A DNA stretch of 64,000 nt from Variovorax paradoxus (GTDB taxonomy: Bacteria > Pseudomonadota > Gammaproteobacteria > Burkholderiales > Burkholderiaceae_C): positions 3,968,001 to 4,032,000 of the forward strand of contig CP063166.1 in the NCBI GenBank assembly GCA_016806145.1, given 5' to 3'. Within the stretch, counting starts at the first letter, position 1. The number at the start of each line of letters is the position of its first letter. Shown here piece by piece: positions 33,477 to 42,201 of this stretch. The notes under the pieces were generated by a model. It saw only the letters and a program-made list of their open reading frames with translations. It searched no databases and was not told where the DNA came from. The translations under genes and the position numbers were made by a program.

Positions 33477-34435
33477 ATCGCGCACCCGACCTCCCCGCCT
33501 CGCCGGGGAAGGCCAAGGGCACCATCCTCGTCACGGCACCGAGGATTCACGAAGACGCCATGGCGCTGCTGAGCGAGTACCGGGTGATCCAGACCGGCAC
33601 GACGGTCAGCGAGGACGAACTGGTCGCGATCTGCGCCAGGGAGGAACCGGTGGCGATCCTCGCGCGCTACGGCATCTTCAACGAGCGCGTGTTCCGTGCC
33701 TCGCCACGGCTCAAGGTCATCTCGCGCCATGGCGTCGGCATGGATTCGATCGACATCGCCGCGGCGCAGCGGGTCGGCGTCGCGGTCGAAGCGGCGATCG
33801 GCTCCAACAGCCAGGCCGTCGCGGAACACGCGATCGGCCTGATGTTCGCCTGCGCGCGCAAGCTTGCCTGGCTCGACCAAAGGATGAAGCAGGCCCGGTG
33901 GGACAAGGAAGGCTATCTCGGCCTCGAGCTGCAGGGCGCGACGCTCGGCGTGATCGGCTGCGGCTCGATCGGTGGCCGTGTCGCGGCCTTCGCGAAGGCG
34001 CTCGGCATGAAGGTCCTGGTCTGCGATCCGTATCTCGGCGAGCACCTCCTGCCGGCGGACACGGTGCGGGTCGAGCTCGAGAGCCTGCTGCGGCGCTCGG
34101 ACGTCGTGTCGCTGCATTGCCCGCTCAACGACGAGACCCGCGGCATGCTCGATGCGTCCAGGCTCGCGCTGCTCAAGGACAAGGCCATCGTCATCAACAC
34201 CGCGCGCGCGGGCCTCTTCGACGAGGCCGCCATGCAGCAGAAGCTGCGCGACGGAGGCATCAGCCTGGGCCTCGACTGCTTCGTCCAGGAGCCCCTGCCG
34301 GCCGACTCCGCATGGCTCGATGTGCCGAACGCCGTGCTGACACCGCACGTGGGCGGCACCACCGACGGCGGCATGCGCGGCATGGGCGTGGGCGCGGCCC
34401 GCAACATCCTCAGGCATCTCAAGGAAAAGACGTGA
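33473..34435 (+). CDS. D-2-hydroxyacid dehydrogenase
   Basis: A 320-residue NAD(P)-dependent dehydrogenase of the D-isomer family (phosphoglycerate dehydrogenase/glyoxylate reductase group). The Rossmann motif is GVIGCGSIGG near residue 160. Catalytic residues: Arg in NTARAGLFDE, Glu in CFVQEPLP, His in LTPHVGGTT. RHGVGMDSID binds the carboxylate. Start ATG 33473 overlaps the aldolase stop (ATGA), and its stop overlaps the next gene's GTG. It would reduce a 2-oxo acid made by the pathway, for example glyoxylate or hydroxypyruvate, or work in the oxidative direction. Specificity is not readable. Confidence 0.88.
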   Translation: MNRAPDLPASPGKAKGTILVTAPRIHEDAMALLSEYRVIQTGTTVSEDELVAICAREEPVAILARYGIFNERVFRASPRLKVISRHGVGMDSIDIAAAQRVGVAVEAAIGSNSQAVAEHAIGLMFACARKLAWLDQRMKQARWDKEGYLGLELQGATLGVIGCGSIGGRVAAFAKALGMKVLVCDPYLGEHLLPADTVRVELESLLRRSDVVSLHCPLNDETRGMLDASRLALLKDKAIVINTARAGLFDEAAMQQKLRDGGISLGLDCFVQEPLPADSAWLDVPNAVLTPHVGGTTDGGMRGMGVGAARNILRHLKEKT

Positions 34436-35418
34436 TCGAAAGCTTCAAGGCCCCACGGCGCTGGCTCTGCACTTTTTTCGCCGCCATCGGCCTGGCCCAT
34501 GCCGGCGCCCATGCGGAGCCGGCGTTTCCCCATCGCGCGATCACCCTGATCGTGGGCTGGACCGCCGGCGGGTCGGCCGACAACGTCGCGCGGCTGGTCG
34601 CCATGCGTATGTCGAGCGTTCTCGGCCAGCAGGTCATCGTCGACAACCGGGCGGGTGCCGGCGGAAACATCGGCTCCGATCTCGCGGCGCGCTCGAAGGC
34701 GGACGGCTACACCATCATGCTCGCGACCGTCGCTTCGCACGGATGGAACTCGGTGCTCTATCCCGGCCTGAACTACAAGCCCATCGAGGACTTCGCGCCG
34801 ATCGGCCTGATCAACACGTCTCCGAGCACCATGCTCGTTCCCACGGACTCGCCGTACAAGACGGTGCGCGACGTGATCGCGGCCGCGAAGGCGCGGCCCG
34901 GAAAGCTCGACTACGGCTCCGCGGGCGTCGGCTCGTCGCAGCACCTGGCGGGTGCGATGTTCAGGAAGATCAGCAACACCGACGTCATGCACATCCCGTT
35001 CAAGGGCGTCGCTCCCGCGCTCACCGAACTGATGTCGGGACGTGTCGACTTCGTCATCTCGACGGGCGCCATCCCCTTCATCAAGACAGGCAAGCTTCGC
35101 GCGCTGGCCGTGGCGGCGCACCAGCGGCTGCCGGGCTTGCCCGACGTGCCGACCTTCGACGAAGCGGGCGTCCCGGGCTTCTACACCGACAGCTGGTACG
35201 GGCTGGTGGCCCCCGCGGGAACGCCTCGGCCGGTGCTGGAGACGCTCAATGCGGCGTTGAACAAGTCATTGCAGGACCCGGAAGTGCAACGGCTCTTCGT
35301 CGAGCAAGGCGCGTTCCCGTCCAAGGGCATGACGCCCGATGCCTTCTGGTCCTTCGTGAGGAAGCAGATGCCCGAGGCCGCCGAACAGGTTCGAAATTCG
35401 GGCGCGAAGCTCGATTGA
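34432..35418 (+). CDS. Bug/TctC-type binding protein, cassette 2
   Basis: A 328-residue Bug-family periplasmic protein starting with GTG at 34432, overlapping the dehydrogenase stop (GTGA). Signal peptide about residues 1-28 (cut near AHA-E). Landmarks: AITLIVGWTAGGSADNVARL (here TAGG replaces the common PGG), IVDNRAGAGGNIGSDLA, DYGSAGVGSSQHLAGAMF, and PFKGVAPALTELMSGRVDF. Last gene of cassette 2, ending one base before the convergent diguanylate cyclase. No TctAB subunits nearby. Cassette 2 therefore has two binding proteins, one for the ABC importer and this orphan. Confidence 0.9.
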   Translation: MIESFKAPRRWLCTFFAAIGLAHAGAHAEPAFPHRAITLIVGWTAGGSADNVARLVAMRMSSVLGQQVIVDNRAGAGGNIGSDLAARSKADGYTIMLATVASHGWNSVLYPGLNYKPIEDFAPIGLINTSPSTMLVPTDSPYKTVRDVIAAAKARPGKLDYGSAGVGSSQHLAGAMFRKISNTDVMHIPFKGVAPALTELMSGRVDFVISTGAIPFIKTGKLRALAVAAHQRLPGLPDVPTFDEAGVPGFYTDSWYGLVAPAGTPRPVLETLNAALNKSLQDPEVQRLFVEQGAFPSKGMTPDAFWSFVRKQMPEAAEQVRNSGAKLD

Positions 35419-35419
35419 C

Positions 35420-36949
35420 CTAGGCTTTGGGCTCCGCGTTCGTGCACACCCGATTGCGCCCGCCCGACTTGGCCACGTACAGCGCCTTGTCGGCGCCGCG
35501 CACCAGCTCCTTCGGCTGCGCGGCGCCGGCCTCGGGCCGCAGCGCGTCGACGCCCGCGCTCAGCGTGACGAAACCGTCGGTGGCGCCGGCATGCTCGATC
35601 TCGAGCGCGCGCACCGCGGCGCGGATGCGCTCGGCCAGCAGCGCGGCGGCCTCGACGTCGGTGCCCGGCAGCAGCACCGCGAGCTCCTCGCCGCCATAGC
35701 GCGCCGCGAGGTCGCGGGGCCGGCGCGCCGCCACGTTGGCGATGGTGCGGCAGATCTTCTGCAGGCACTCGTCGCCGGCCGTGTGGCCATAGATGTCGTT
35801 GTACTGCTTGAAGCGGTCCACATCGAGCAGGATCAGCGCCAGCGTGCTGGCGTCGCGCATCGCGCGGCCGAACTCGGTGTCGAGCGTGACGTCGAACTGG
35901 CGGCGGTTGGCGAGGCCGGTCAGGCCGTCCTCCATCGCCAGCGTGTTGAGCGTCTTGTTGAGCGCCTCGAGCGCGTCGCGCGCGCGCAGCAGTTCGGCCT
36001 CGGTGCGCGTGCGCATCTCGATCTGGCGCACCAGCCCCAGGCCGACGAAGGCGACCACGGCACTGAGCGCGAGCACGCCGCCCGAATGCCAGAAGGTGTC
36101 CTTCCACCAGCCGGCGAGGATCTCGTCCTTGGACATCGCCGCGCCCACGAACAGCGGGTAGTGCTCGAGCCGCCGGAAGCTGTTGAGCCGCAGCACGCCG
36201 TCCTGCGCCGACTTGATGTAGGCGGTGCCGACCGGCCCGTTCTCCTTGTACGAGGTGAACAGCTGCGAGCCGCGCATGTCGCGCCCCACCATCTCCGGGC
36301 CGAAGGGGCGGCGGACCATCATGGTGCCGCTCTCGAGGATCAGCGCCGCGGCGCCGCCCTTGCCGATGTCGAGGCTGTCGTAGAACTTGAGGAAGAAGTC
36401 GACGTCGATGCTCGCGAGTGCCACGCCCGCGAAGCTGCCGTCGGCATGGTCGATGCGGCGCGACACCGGGATCAGCAGCTTGCCGTTGGTGCGGCTCTTC
36501 ACCGGGATGCCGATGTGCGGGCCGCGGTCGGGATGATCGCGGTGGAAGACGAAGTACTCGCGGTCCGCGTTGTTGAGCTTCTGCGGCACCGCCGCGCGCG
36601 AGTTGGCGACCCAGTTGCCGTCCTGGTCGTAGACGTGCAGCGCGTCGAGCTGCGGCAGCTCGGCCACCTGCGCGGCCAGCACCCGGCGCAGCCGCTCGAC
36701 CTGCACCGGCCCCGTGCCCTCCTGCTCGATGCGCTCGACCACGCCGACCAGCACGGTGTCGGCCTGCTTGATCGTGTCGTCGGCCTGCTGCGCCAGCGCG
36801 CGCGAGAGATTGGCCGTCGCCACGCCCATCTGCTCGAGCAGCACCGTGCGCGATTCCCAGCTGTGCCAGATGTCGAGCGCCACGAGGGCGAGGCACACGG
36901 CGGCCACGAAGGCCATCGTCCGGACGGCAATGGAGAGGCGTTGGAACAC
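35420..36949 (-). CDS. Diguanylate cyclase with periplasmic dCACHE sensor
   Basis: A 509-residue membrane protein. A first helix at about residues 10-28, a periplasmic dCACHE-type sensor (about 30-290, with GTAYIKSAQDGVLRLNSFRR), a second helix (about 300-320), a short coiled region, then GGDEF from about residue 345. The active site is GGEEL (about 419-423), a functional variant, with RPRD five residues before it, the allosteric I-site for c-di-GMP feedback. DVDRFKQYNDIYGH supplies the metal-binding Asp. So it should make c-di-GMP in response to a small ligand. Single gene, convergent with cassette 2. Confidence 0.93.
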   Translation of the reverse strand: MFQRLSIAVRTMAFVAAVCLALVALDIWHSWESRTVLLEQMGVATANLSRALAQQADDTIKQADTVLVGVVERIEQEGTGPVQVERLRRVLAAQVAELPQLDALHVYDQDGNWVANSRAAVPQKLNNADREYFVFHRDHPDRGPHIGIPVKSRTNGKLLIPVSRRIDHADGSFAGVALASIDVDFFLKFYDSLDIGKGGAAALILESGTMMVRRPFGPEMVGRDMRGSQLFTSYKENGPVGTAYIKSAQDGVLRLNSFRRLEHYPLFVGAAMSKDEILAGWWKDTFWHSGGVLALSAVVAFVGLGLVRQIEMRTRTEAELLRARDALEALNKTLNTLAMEDGLTGLANRRQFDVTLDTEFGRAMRDASTLALILLDVDRFKQYNDIYGHTAGDECLQKICRTIANVAARRPRDLAARYGGEELAVLLPGTDVEAAALLAERIRAAVRALEIEHAGATDGFVTLSAGVDALRPEAGAAQPKELVRGADKALYVAKSGGRNRVCTNAEPKA

Positions 36950-37035
36950 GGGAACCCTGGCGGCAGTGAAGGCGGCAGGATTCTCGCCGGTATCGGGCTT
37001 TTCGGCGCGCCGGCGGCGCCCCGGTCAGGCAGCGG

Positions 37036-38004
37036 TCAGGGTGCGAGTCCCGCCGTCTTCACGACCGTTGCGTACTTGCCCGCTTCCTCGGCGACATAGG
37101 CACCGAACTGCGCGGCATCGCGCGGATCGGGTTCGGCGCCGATGTCGCGCAGCCGCTGCGCCAGCGCCGGGTCCTCGAGCACCTTGGCCATCGCGGCCGA
37201 GAGCTGCTGGCGCAGCGCCGGCGGCAGCTTCGCGGGCGCGAACACGCCGAACCAGGCACTGACCTCGAAGCCCGGCAGCCCGCTCTCGGCCACCGTGGGC
37301 ACCTCGGGCAGCAGCGGGCTGCGCCGGCTGCCGGTCACGGCCAGCGGCTTGAGCTTGTGGGTGGCGATGTTGGGCAGCGAGGTGGTCTGCAGGTCGAACA
37401 TCAGCGGCACATGGCCCGCGAGCACGTCGGCCAGCGCCGGCGCGCTGCCCCGGTAGGGCACGTGCAGCAGCTTGAGCTTCGCGGCCGAGGCGAGCATCTC
37501 GCCGGCCAGGTGGTTCGAGGTGCCGGGGCCGGCCGATGCGTAGCTGATCGAGCCCGGAGCCTGCCGGGCCGCCGCGAGCAGCTCGGCCACGCTGCCGAAG
37601 GGCGCGCCCGGATGGGCCACCAGCACGAACGGGATCGATGCCAGCGCGCTGACCGCCACGAAGTCCTTCACCGGGTCGTAGCCGACCCGGGTCATCGCCG
37701 GGTTGATCGCCTGCGAGCTCACCGTGCCGAGCAGCAGCGTGTAGCCGTCGGGTCTGGCTTCGGCGACGAAGCGCGCGCCGATCGCCGTGCCGGCGCCGCC
37801 CTTGTTCTCGATCACCACCGGCTGCCCGAGCCGGACCGCCAGCTTCTGCCCCACCGTGCGCGCCAGGATGTCGGCCGAGCCGCCGGCCGGATAGGGCACG
37901 ACCAGTGTCACCGGACGATCGGGAAAGCCCTGGGCCAGGACCGGCCCGGCGATGCCGGCGGCAACGAGCAGCAGGCCCGCGAGCAGCGTGCGAGGGAGAT
38001 TCAT
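37036..38004 (-). CDS. Bug/TctC-type binding protein
   Basis: A 322-residue Bug-family protein. The signal peptide MNLPRTLLAGLLLVAAGIAG is cut near LAQ-G. Mature landmarks: RPVTLVVPYPAGGSADILAR with the PAGG carboxylate loop, VIENKGGAGTAIGARFV, SYASAGPGTSNHLAGEML and VPYRGSAPALADVLAG. Start ATG 38004 follows a GAGGGAGA ribosome site; an upstream in-frame ATG adds only non-signal residues. It stands alone between the cyclase and an SRPBCC gene divergent at 38244, with no transporter or enzyme partner. Ligand unknown. Confidence 0.9.
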   Translation of the reverse strand: MNLPRTLLAGLLLVAAGIAGPVLAQGFPDRPVTLVVPYPAGGSADILARTVGQKLAVRLGQPVVIENKGGAGTAIGARFVAEARPDGYTLLLGTVSSQAINPAMTRVGYDPVKDFVAVSALASIPFVLVAHPGAPFGSVAELLAAARQAPGSISYASAGPGTSNHLAGEMLASAAKLKLLHVPYRGSAPALADVLAGHVPLMFDLQTTSLPNIATHKLKPLAVTGSRRSPLLPEVPTVAESGLPGFEVSAWFGVFAPAKLPPALRQQLSAAMAKVLEDPALAQRLRDIGAEPDPRDAAQFGAYVAEEAGKYATVVKTAGLAP

Positions 38005-38243
38005 CGGGGGGACTCCATGTTGGGAACCGCATGGTGCGAACGGGGGCGGCGGTCTGTCCAATACGTTCACTGGCCGGCGTTCATATATGAAATGAATCAC
38101 CGGGCCGCCGAGGTCCGGCGCCGGCTACAGTGAATCCCGCCGCTTCGAAAAAATTTCTTCGGATGCGTGTCGATCCGTCCGGCGCTCGTCCGTCGTGTCA
38201 GTGGAGGGCCGTCCTCCGCACCACTTCACCAGGAGAACACACC

Positions 38244-38690
38244 ATGGCTACCCAGACCGTCCGCCTGCACCGCGTACTGCGCGCCCCGCCCGAGCGCCTC
38301 TACCGCGCCTTCACCGAACCCGGCGCCTTCGAGCGCTGGCTGCCGCCCTTCGGCTTCACCGGCAAGGTCCACCAGATGGAGCCGGTGGTCGGCGGCAGCT
38401 GGCGCATGTCCTTCAGCAATTTCAGCTCGGGGCACGGCCATTCGTTCGGCGGCAAGTACCTCGAGCTGGTGCCGGGCCAGCGCATCGCCTACGACGCGAC
38501 TTTCGACGACCCCAACCTGCCGGGCACGATGAAGACCACCGTCACGCTGACCGCCGTGTCCTGCGGCACCGACGTGGCGATCGTGCAGGAGGGCATTCCC
38601 GAGATGATTCCGGTCGAGATGTGCTACCTGGGCTGGCAGGAGTCGCTGGTGGCGCTGGCGCAGCTGGTGGAGCCCGACATTCCGGGTTGA
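38244..38690 (+). CDS. SRPBCC / AHSA1-like protein
   Basis: A 148-residue START-like domain protein of the AHSA1 (activator of Hsp90 ATPase 1-like) group: MATQTVRLHRVLRAPPERLY, then AFTEPGAFERWLPPFGF, GGSWRMSFSNF and a C-terminal helix GWQESLVALAQLVEP. The fold binds hydrophobic small molecules; members have no single function. A clear AGGAG site precedes the ATG. It is convergent with the LysR gene 38702-39601 (11 bp apart) and divergent from the Bug gene. No catalytic residues are evident. Confidence 0.85.
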   Translation: MATQTVRLHRVLRAPPERLYRAFTEPGAFERWLPPFGFTGKVHQMEPVVGGSWRMSFSNFSSGHGHSFGGKYLELVPGQRIAYDATFDDPNLPGTMKTTVTLTAVSCGTDVAIVQEGIPEMIPVEMCYLGWQESLVALAQLVEPDIPG

Positions 38691-38701
38691 GGCGACCGGG
38701 C

Positions 38702-39601
38702 TCAGTGCCCCTCCACCGCCTTCCTCGCCACCGCCAGGAACGACTGCACCACCGGGTTGTCGTTGCCGCTCGCATGCGCGAACACCAGGCTGTAGGTCGG
38801 CGGCGGCCGCGAGCCGGCGATCTCGAGGAAGGCGACGTCGGCCATCGCGAGCACGCGCATGGCAGCCGGCACCAGCGCGATGCCCAGGCCGCCCGCGACC
38901 AGCGTGAGGATCGACTGCATCTGCGCGGCCTCCTGCACCACCTTCGGCAGGAAGCCCGCCGCCTGGCAGGCACCGAGCAGCGCGGCGACGAAGCCCGCGC
39001 CTTCCGCGGCCGGGAACGAGATGAAGGATTCGGCCGCCAGCGCCTCGATCTTGACCGAGCGCTGCGCCGCCAGCGCATGGCTGCGCGGCACGGCGATCAC
39101 GAACTTCTGTGCCTGCAGGTCCACCAGCACCAGCCCGCGCGATTCGTAGACCGGGCCCACCACCAGCGCGAGCTCGACCTCGCCCTTGCGCAGGTCCTCG
39201 AGCTGGCGCGCGGTGGTTTCGGCCGTGAGCCGCAGCTGCACGGTCGGATAGTCGTGCTGGAAACGCTTGAAGATCGCGGGCAGCACGTCGAGCGCGGCGC
39301 TCGGCACGAACGAGAGCCGCAGCGAACCCTCCAGCCCCTGCGCCGCGCGGCGCGCGCGCTCGCCCGCCGCCTGGGCCTGCTGCAGCAGGCGCTGCGCGTC
39401 CTTGTGGAAGACCTGGCCCGCGGGCGTGAGCCGCACGTGATGCCGGCTGCGGTCGAAGAGCACCGCGCCGAGCTGCTCCTCGAGGTTGCGCATCGCCACG
39501 CTCAGCGGCGGCTGCGACATGTGGAGCCGGATCGCGGCGCGGCCGAAGTTCAGTTCCTCGGCCAGCACCACGAACTGGCGCAGTTGTCTGAATTCGAACA
39601 T
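38702..39601 (-). CDS. LysR-family regulator
   Basis: A 299-residue LysR protein: MFEFRQLRQFVVLAEELNFG, RAAIRLHMSQPPLSVAMRNL as the HTH, then a typical effector domain (LRLSFVPSAALDVLPAIFK). It belongs to the large group that often controls aromatic or carboxylic acid catabolism (benzoate-type CatR/BenM-like). It is divergent from the diiron gene at 39710 (108 bp apart), so that gene and its followers are the probable targets. Confidence 0.88.
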   Translation of the reverse strand: MFEFRQLRQFVVLAEELNFGRAAIRLHMSQPPLSVAMRNLEEQLGAVLFDRSRHHVRLTPAGQVFHKDAQRLLQQAQAAGERARRAAQGLEGSLRLSFVPSAALDVLPAIFKRFQHDYPTVQLRLTAETTARQLEDLRKGEVELALVVGPVYESRGLVLVDLQAQKFVIAVPRSHALAAQRSVKIEALAAESFISFPAAEGAGFVAALLGACQAAGFLPKVVQEAAQMQSILTLVAGGLGIALVPAAMRVLAMADVAFLEIAGSRPPPTYSLVFAHASGNDNPVVQSFLAVARKAVEGH

Positions 39602-39709
39602 GGGCGTGGAGATAGCTGCGGCGAATGACGAACCACTTTAAACAGTATTGGATGTATGAGCGCGGGCTTCCTAGCATGGCCTTTCCCCCACCCACGACGG
39701 ACACCGCCC

Positions 39710-40621
39710 ATGCAAGCCTCGCTGCTCGAAGAGATCCCTTCCGTGCCGAACCCCTATCCCGTGGTCTCGAAGGTCAAATACCCCGAGGTCTGGCGCCTGT
39801 GCACCCAGGCGCGCGAACTGGCCTGGGACCCGGTGGCCGACATCGACTACAGCGACCTGCGCGAGGCCGAGCTGCCGCCCGAGGTGCGCCAGGCCGGCGC
39901 CGAATGGTGGAGCCTGCGCGCCTGGATGGAGCACGGCGCCACGCCCTATGGCGCCGAGCGGCTGCGCGAGGCGATCTTTGGCCACCAGCCCTTCGAGATC
40001 AAGCAGCACATCACGAACTTCATCGCCGAGGAGTTCCGCCACCACGAGGCCAGCTTCCGCATCGCCGAGCACCTCGCGGCCTACGAGCCCACGCCGCGGG
40101 CCGACTACTTCCGCGACATCATCCCGCGCTTCCACGACGAAAAGGACGAGAAGGCGATGAGCTTCTTCGCGGGCCTCTCGGTCAACACGCTGTTCGAGCA
40201 GCTCTCGGGCGAGCTGCTGCAGGCGCGCTACGAGAACGCGCGCTTCGGCTCGATACGCGAGGCCTGCCGGCTGATCCTGCGCGACGAGGCGCGCCACATC
40301 CAGTTCGGCCGCATCATCATGCGGCGCTTCTTCAGCGAGCTGCCGGCCGACGAGAAGCGCACCATCGGCGAGAAGGTCGCGAAGAAGCTGCGCGGCAGCC
40401 TGCTCAACGGCGTCTACGCGGTGGTCAACCTGCCCGAGGACGAACGCCGGCGCTCGGGCCGCAACCGCGCGCTGGCGGCCGACCACGGCCTGGGCGCCAC
40501 CCATCCCGACGAGGAGATGGGCATCATCAAGCGCGGGGTCGACAAGATCCGCGAGGACATCGGTGCCTATGGCGTCGAGATCCCGTTCATTCCCGAACTC
40601 GACGGCGCGGTGCATCGATGA
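39710..40621 (+). CDS. Ferritin-like diiron protein
   Basis: A 303-residue all-helical protein with ferritin-like diiron motifs: EEFRHHE at residues 107-113, DEARHIQF at about 192-199, and helix Glu residues in EWWSLRAWMEHG and NTLFEQLSGELLQARYE. This pattern of two ExxH-type pairs fits the R2-like/AurF-like oxygenase group. It may be an oxygenase or desaturase acting on a small substrate; no exact subfamily is recognised. Start ATG 39710 (MQASLLEEIPSV). Its stop overlaps the ATG of a 39-codon Rid-like fragment, and an esterase gene follows. Confidence 0.75.
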   Translation: MQASLLEEIPSVPNPYPVVSKVKYPEVWRLCTQARELAWDPVADIDYSDLREAELPPEVRQAGAEWWSLRAWMEHGATPYGAERLREAIFGHQPFEIKQHITNFIAEEFRHHEASFRIAEHLAAYEPTPRADYFRDIIPRFHDEKDEKAMSFFAGLSVNTLFEQLSGELLQARYENARFGSIREACRLILRDEARHIQFGRIIMRRFFSELPADEKRTIGEKVAKKLRGSLLNGVYAVVNLPEDERRRSGRNRALAADHGLGATHPDEEMGIIKRGVDKIREDIGAYGVEIPFIPELDGAVHR

Positions 40622-40737
40622 CGAGCGCCGGCTTCCTCGGCGAGGCGCGTCCGGCCTCGACCTTGCTCGTGGTGCAGGCGCTCGCGCAGCCGGCCTGGCG
40701 CATCGAGGTCGAGGCCACGGCCTTCCGTGCCGACTGA
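40618..40737 (+). CDS. 39-residue Rid-family-like fragment
   Basis: A short open frame starting in an ATGA overlap with the diiron gene. The residues LGEARPASTLLVVQALAQPA then WRIEVEATAF match the last beta strands of Rid (YjgF/YER057c) proteins: RPAST-x-V, then a hydrophobic strand and I-E-(V/I)-E-A. A full Rid protein is about 130 residues, so nine tenths of its front is absent and the diiron gene occupies that place. Either a remnant of a Rid gene deleted into the diiron gene, or a real microprotein. Identification is by pattern only. Confidence 0.45.
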   Translation: MTSAGFLGEARPASTLLVVQALAQPAWRIEVEATAFRAD

Positions 40738-40744
40738 AGACGGC

Positions 40745-41647
40745 ATGCGCCCCGACGGACGCTCCGAGGCCATCGACCGGATGCTGCGCGAGACCGGCCC
40801 GGCCTGGCAGGCCGACATCCGCGCGGCCGGCGACCGCGTGAAGGCCGCCTACCTGCCACTGCTGCTGGCCGCGCCCGCCGACGGCTGCGAGGTCGTGCGC
40901 GACCTGCCCTACGGCGCGCATCCGCGGCAGGTGCTCGATGTCTACCGGCCGCGCGGCGCGCGGGCCGCGCCGGTGATCGTGTTCGTGCATGGCGGCGCCT
41001 TCGTGCGCGGCGGCAAGGACATCAACGCCGCGATGTACGGCAACGTGCTGCGCTGGTTCGCGCGCCGGGGCTGCGTGGGCATCAACGTCGAATACCGGCT
41101 CGCGCCCGAGGCCATGCATCCGCAGGGCGCGCTCGACGTGGCCGCGGCCTGCGACTGGGTTGCGCGCCATGCGGCCGAGCACGGCGGCGACCCCGGCGCG
41201 ATCTGCCTGATCGGGCATTCGGCCGGCGGCACGCATGCGGCCAGCTATGCCTGCGATCCTTCGCTCGGCTTCATGGGGCGGCATCTGCGCGCGCTGGTGC
41301 TGGTGTCGGCGCGGCTGCGCGCCGACACGCGGCCCGAGAACCCGAACGCGGCCGGCGTGCGCGCCTATTTCGGCGACGACGCCGCGGCCTACGACACGCT
41401 GTCGCCGATGGCGCATGCCCACCGGCTGGCGCTGCCCACCTTCGTCGTGCATGCCGAACACGAGAACCCGCTGCTCGACGTCTACGCGACGGAGTTCGCC
41501 TGGCGCATGGCAGAGGCCCGGGGCCGCGCGCCGCGCCACCTGAGCGTGCCCGGGCACAACCACGTCTCGGTCATGGCCCACTTCGACAGCGGCGAGCAAT
41601 GGCTGGGCGAACAGATCCTGGCCTTCCTCGAAGCGGCGCGCGGCTGA
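40745..41647 (+). CDS. Alpha/beta hydrolase, HSL-type esterase
   Basis: A 300-residue hydrolase of the hormone-sensitive-lipase-like group. The oxyanion motif HGGAFVRGG, EYRLAPEAMHPQGALDVAAA, nucleophile elbow GHSAGGTHA, and a C-terminal region with HAEHENPLLD (acid) and GHNHVSV (His) give a full triad. No signal peptide, so cytoplasmic. ATG 40745 lies just after the Rid fragment; a GTG at 40727 in the same frame would add six residues and overlap it. Substrate unknown, likely a short-chain ester or lactone. The set LysR / diiron / hydrolase / thioesterase may be one catabolic unit. Confidence 0.85.
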   Translation: MRPDGRSEAIDRMLRETGPAWQADIRAAGDRVKAAYLPLLLAAPADGCEVVRDLPYGAHPRQVLDVYRPRGARAAPVIVFVHGGAFVRGGKDINAAMYGNVLRWFARRGCVGINVEYRLAPEAMHPQGALDVAAACDWVARHAAEHGGDPGAICLIGHSAGGTHAASYACDPSLGFMGRHLRALVLVSARLRADTRPENPNAAGVRAYFGDDAAAYDTLSPMAHAHRLALPTFVVHAEHENPLLDVYATEFAWRMAEARGRAPRHLSVPGHNHVSVMAHFDSGEQWLGEQILAFLEAARG

Positions 41648-41759
41648 CTATCTCTTTCGTGGAATCGTTCGACGCGCGCCGGTGCGGTACGCTGCCGGCC
41701 TTCGCCGCGCGGGCGCGCGGCTCCCCTCCACCGCATCGACCACGGAAAGACCTCCAGCC

Positions 41760-42176
41760 ATGACCGCGTTCACCCTCGAAGAAGCCAGGGACGTCCTCGC
41801 CACCGCCTTGCCGGGCTGCGTGCGCAGCCTCGGCGTCAGCGTCGAATCGCTGGGCGAAGGCAAGGCCACGCTGCGCATGCCGGCCGGCGAGCAGGCCACG
41901 CGCGAGGGCAACATCTTCGGCGGCCAGGCGCTCTCGGTGCTGGCCGACAGCGCGATGTGCTTCGCGATCTGGACCGACGGCCGCGGGCGTCGCCCGATCG
42001 CCACGGTCGACCTGCACATGACCTTCATGCGCGCGGGCGGCGGCGAGGACGTGCTCGCGCATGCCGAGCTGGTGCGCTCGGGCCGCTCGCTGGCCTTCGC
42101 GCGCGTGACCATGGACCTGGCCTCCACCGGCCAGACCCTCGCGACCGCGGTCGCGACATTCGCCCTACCGGCCTGA
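41760..42176 (+). CDS. PaaI-type hotdog thioesterase
   Basis: A 138-residue hotdog-fold protein: GVSVESLGEGKATLRMPAGE, then EGNIFGGQALSVLADSAMCF (active-site region; GNIFGG replaces the common GxxHGG and lacks the usual His-Gly), and TVDLHMTFMRAG. PaaI-like thioesterases hydrolyse acyl-CoA, often phenylacetyl- or aromatic-CoA. ATG 41760 follows a GGAAAGA site. It lies 112 bp after the esterase and may be its own transcript. The His substitution makes catalytic activity less certain. Confidence 0.82.
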   Translation: MTAFTLEEARDVLATALPGCVRSLGVSVESLGEGKATLRMPAGEQATREGNIFGGQALSVLADSAMCFAIWTDGRGRRPIATVDLHMTFMRAGGGEDVLAHAELVRSGRSLAFARVTMDLASTGQTLATAVATFALPA

Positions 42177-42201
42177 GCCGGCGCCCACGCGGGCGTCGCG
42201 C

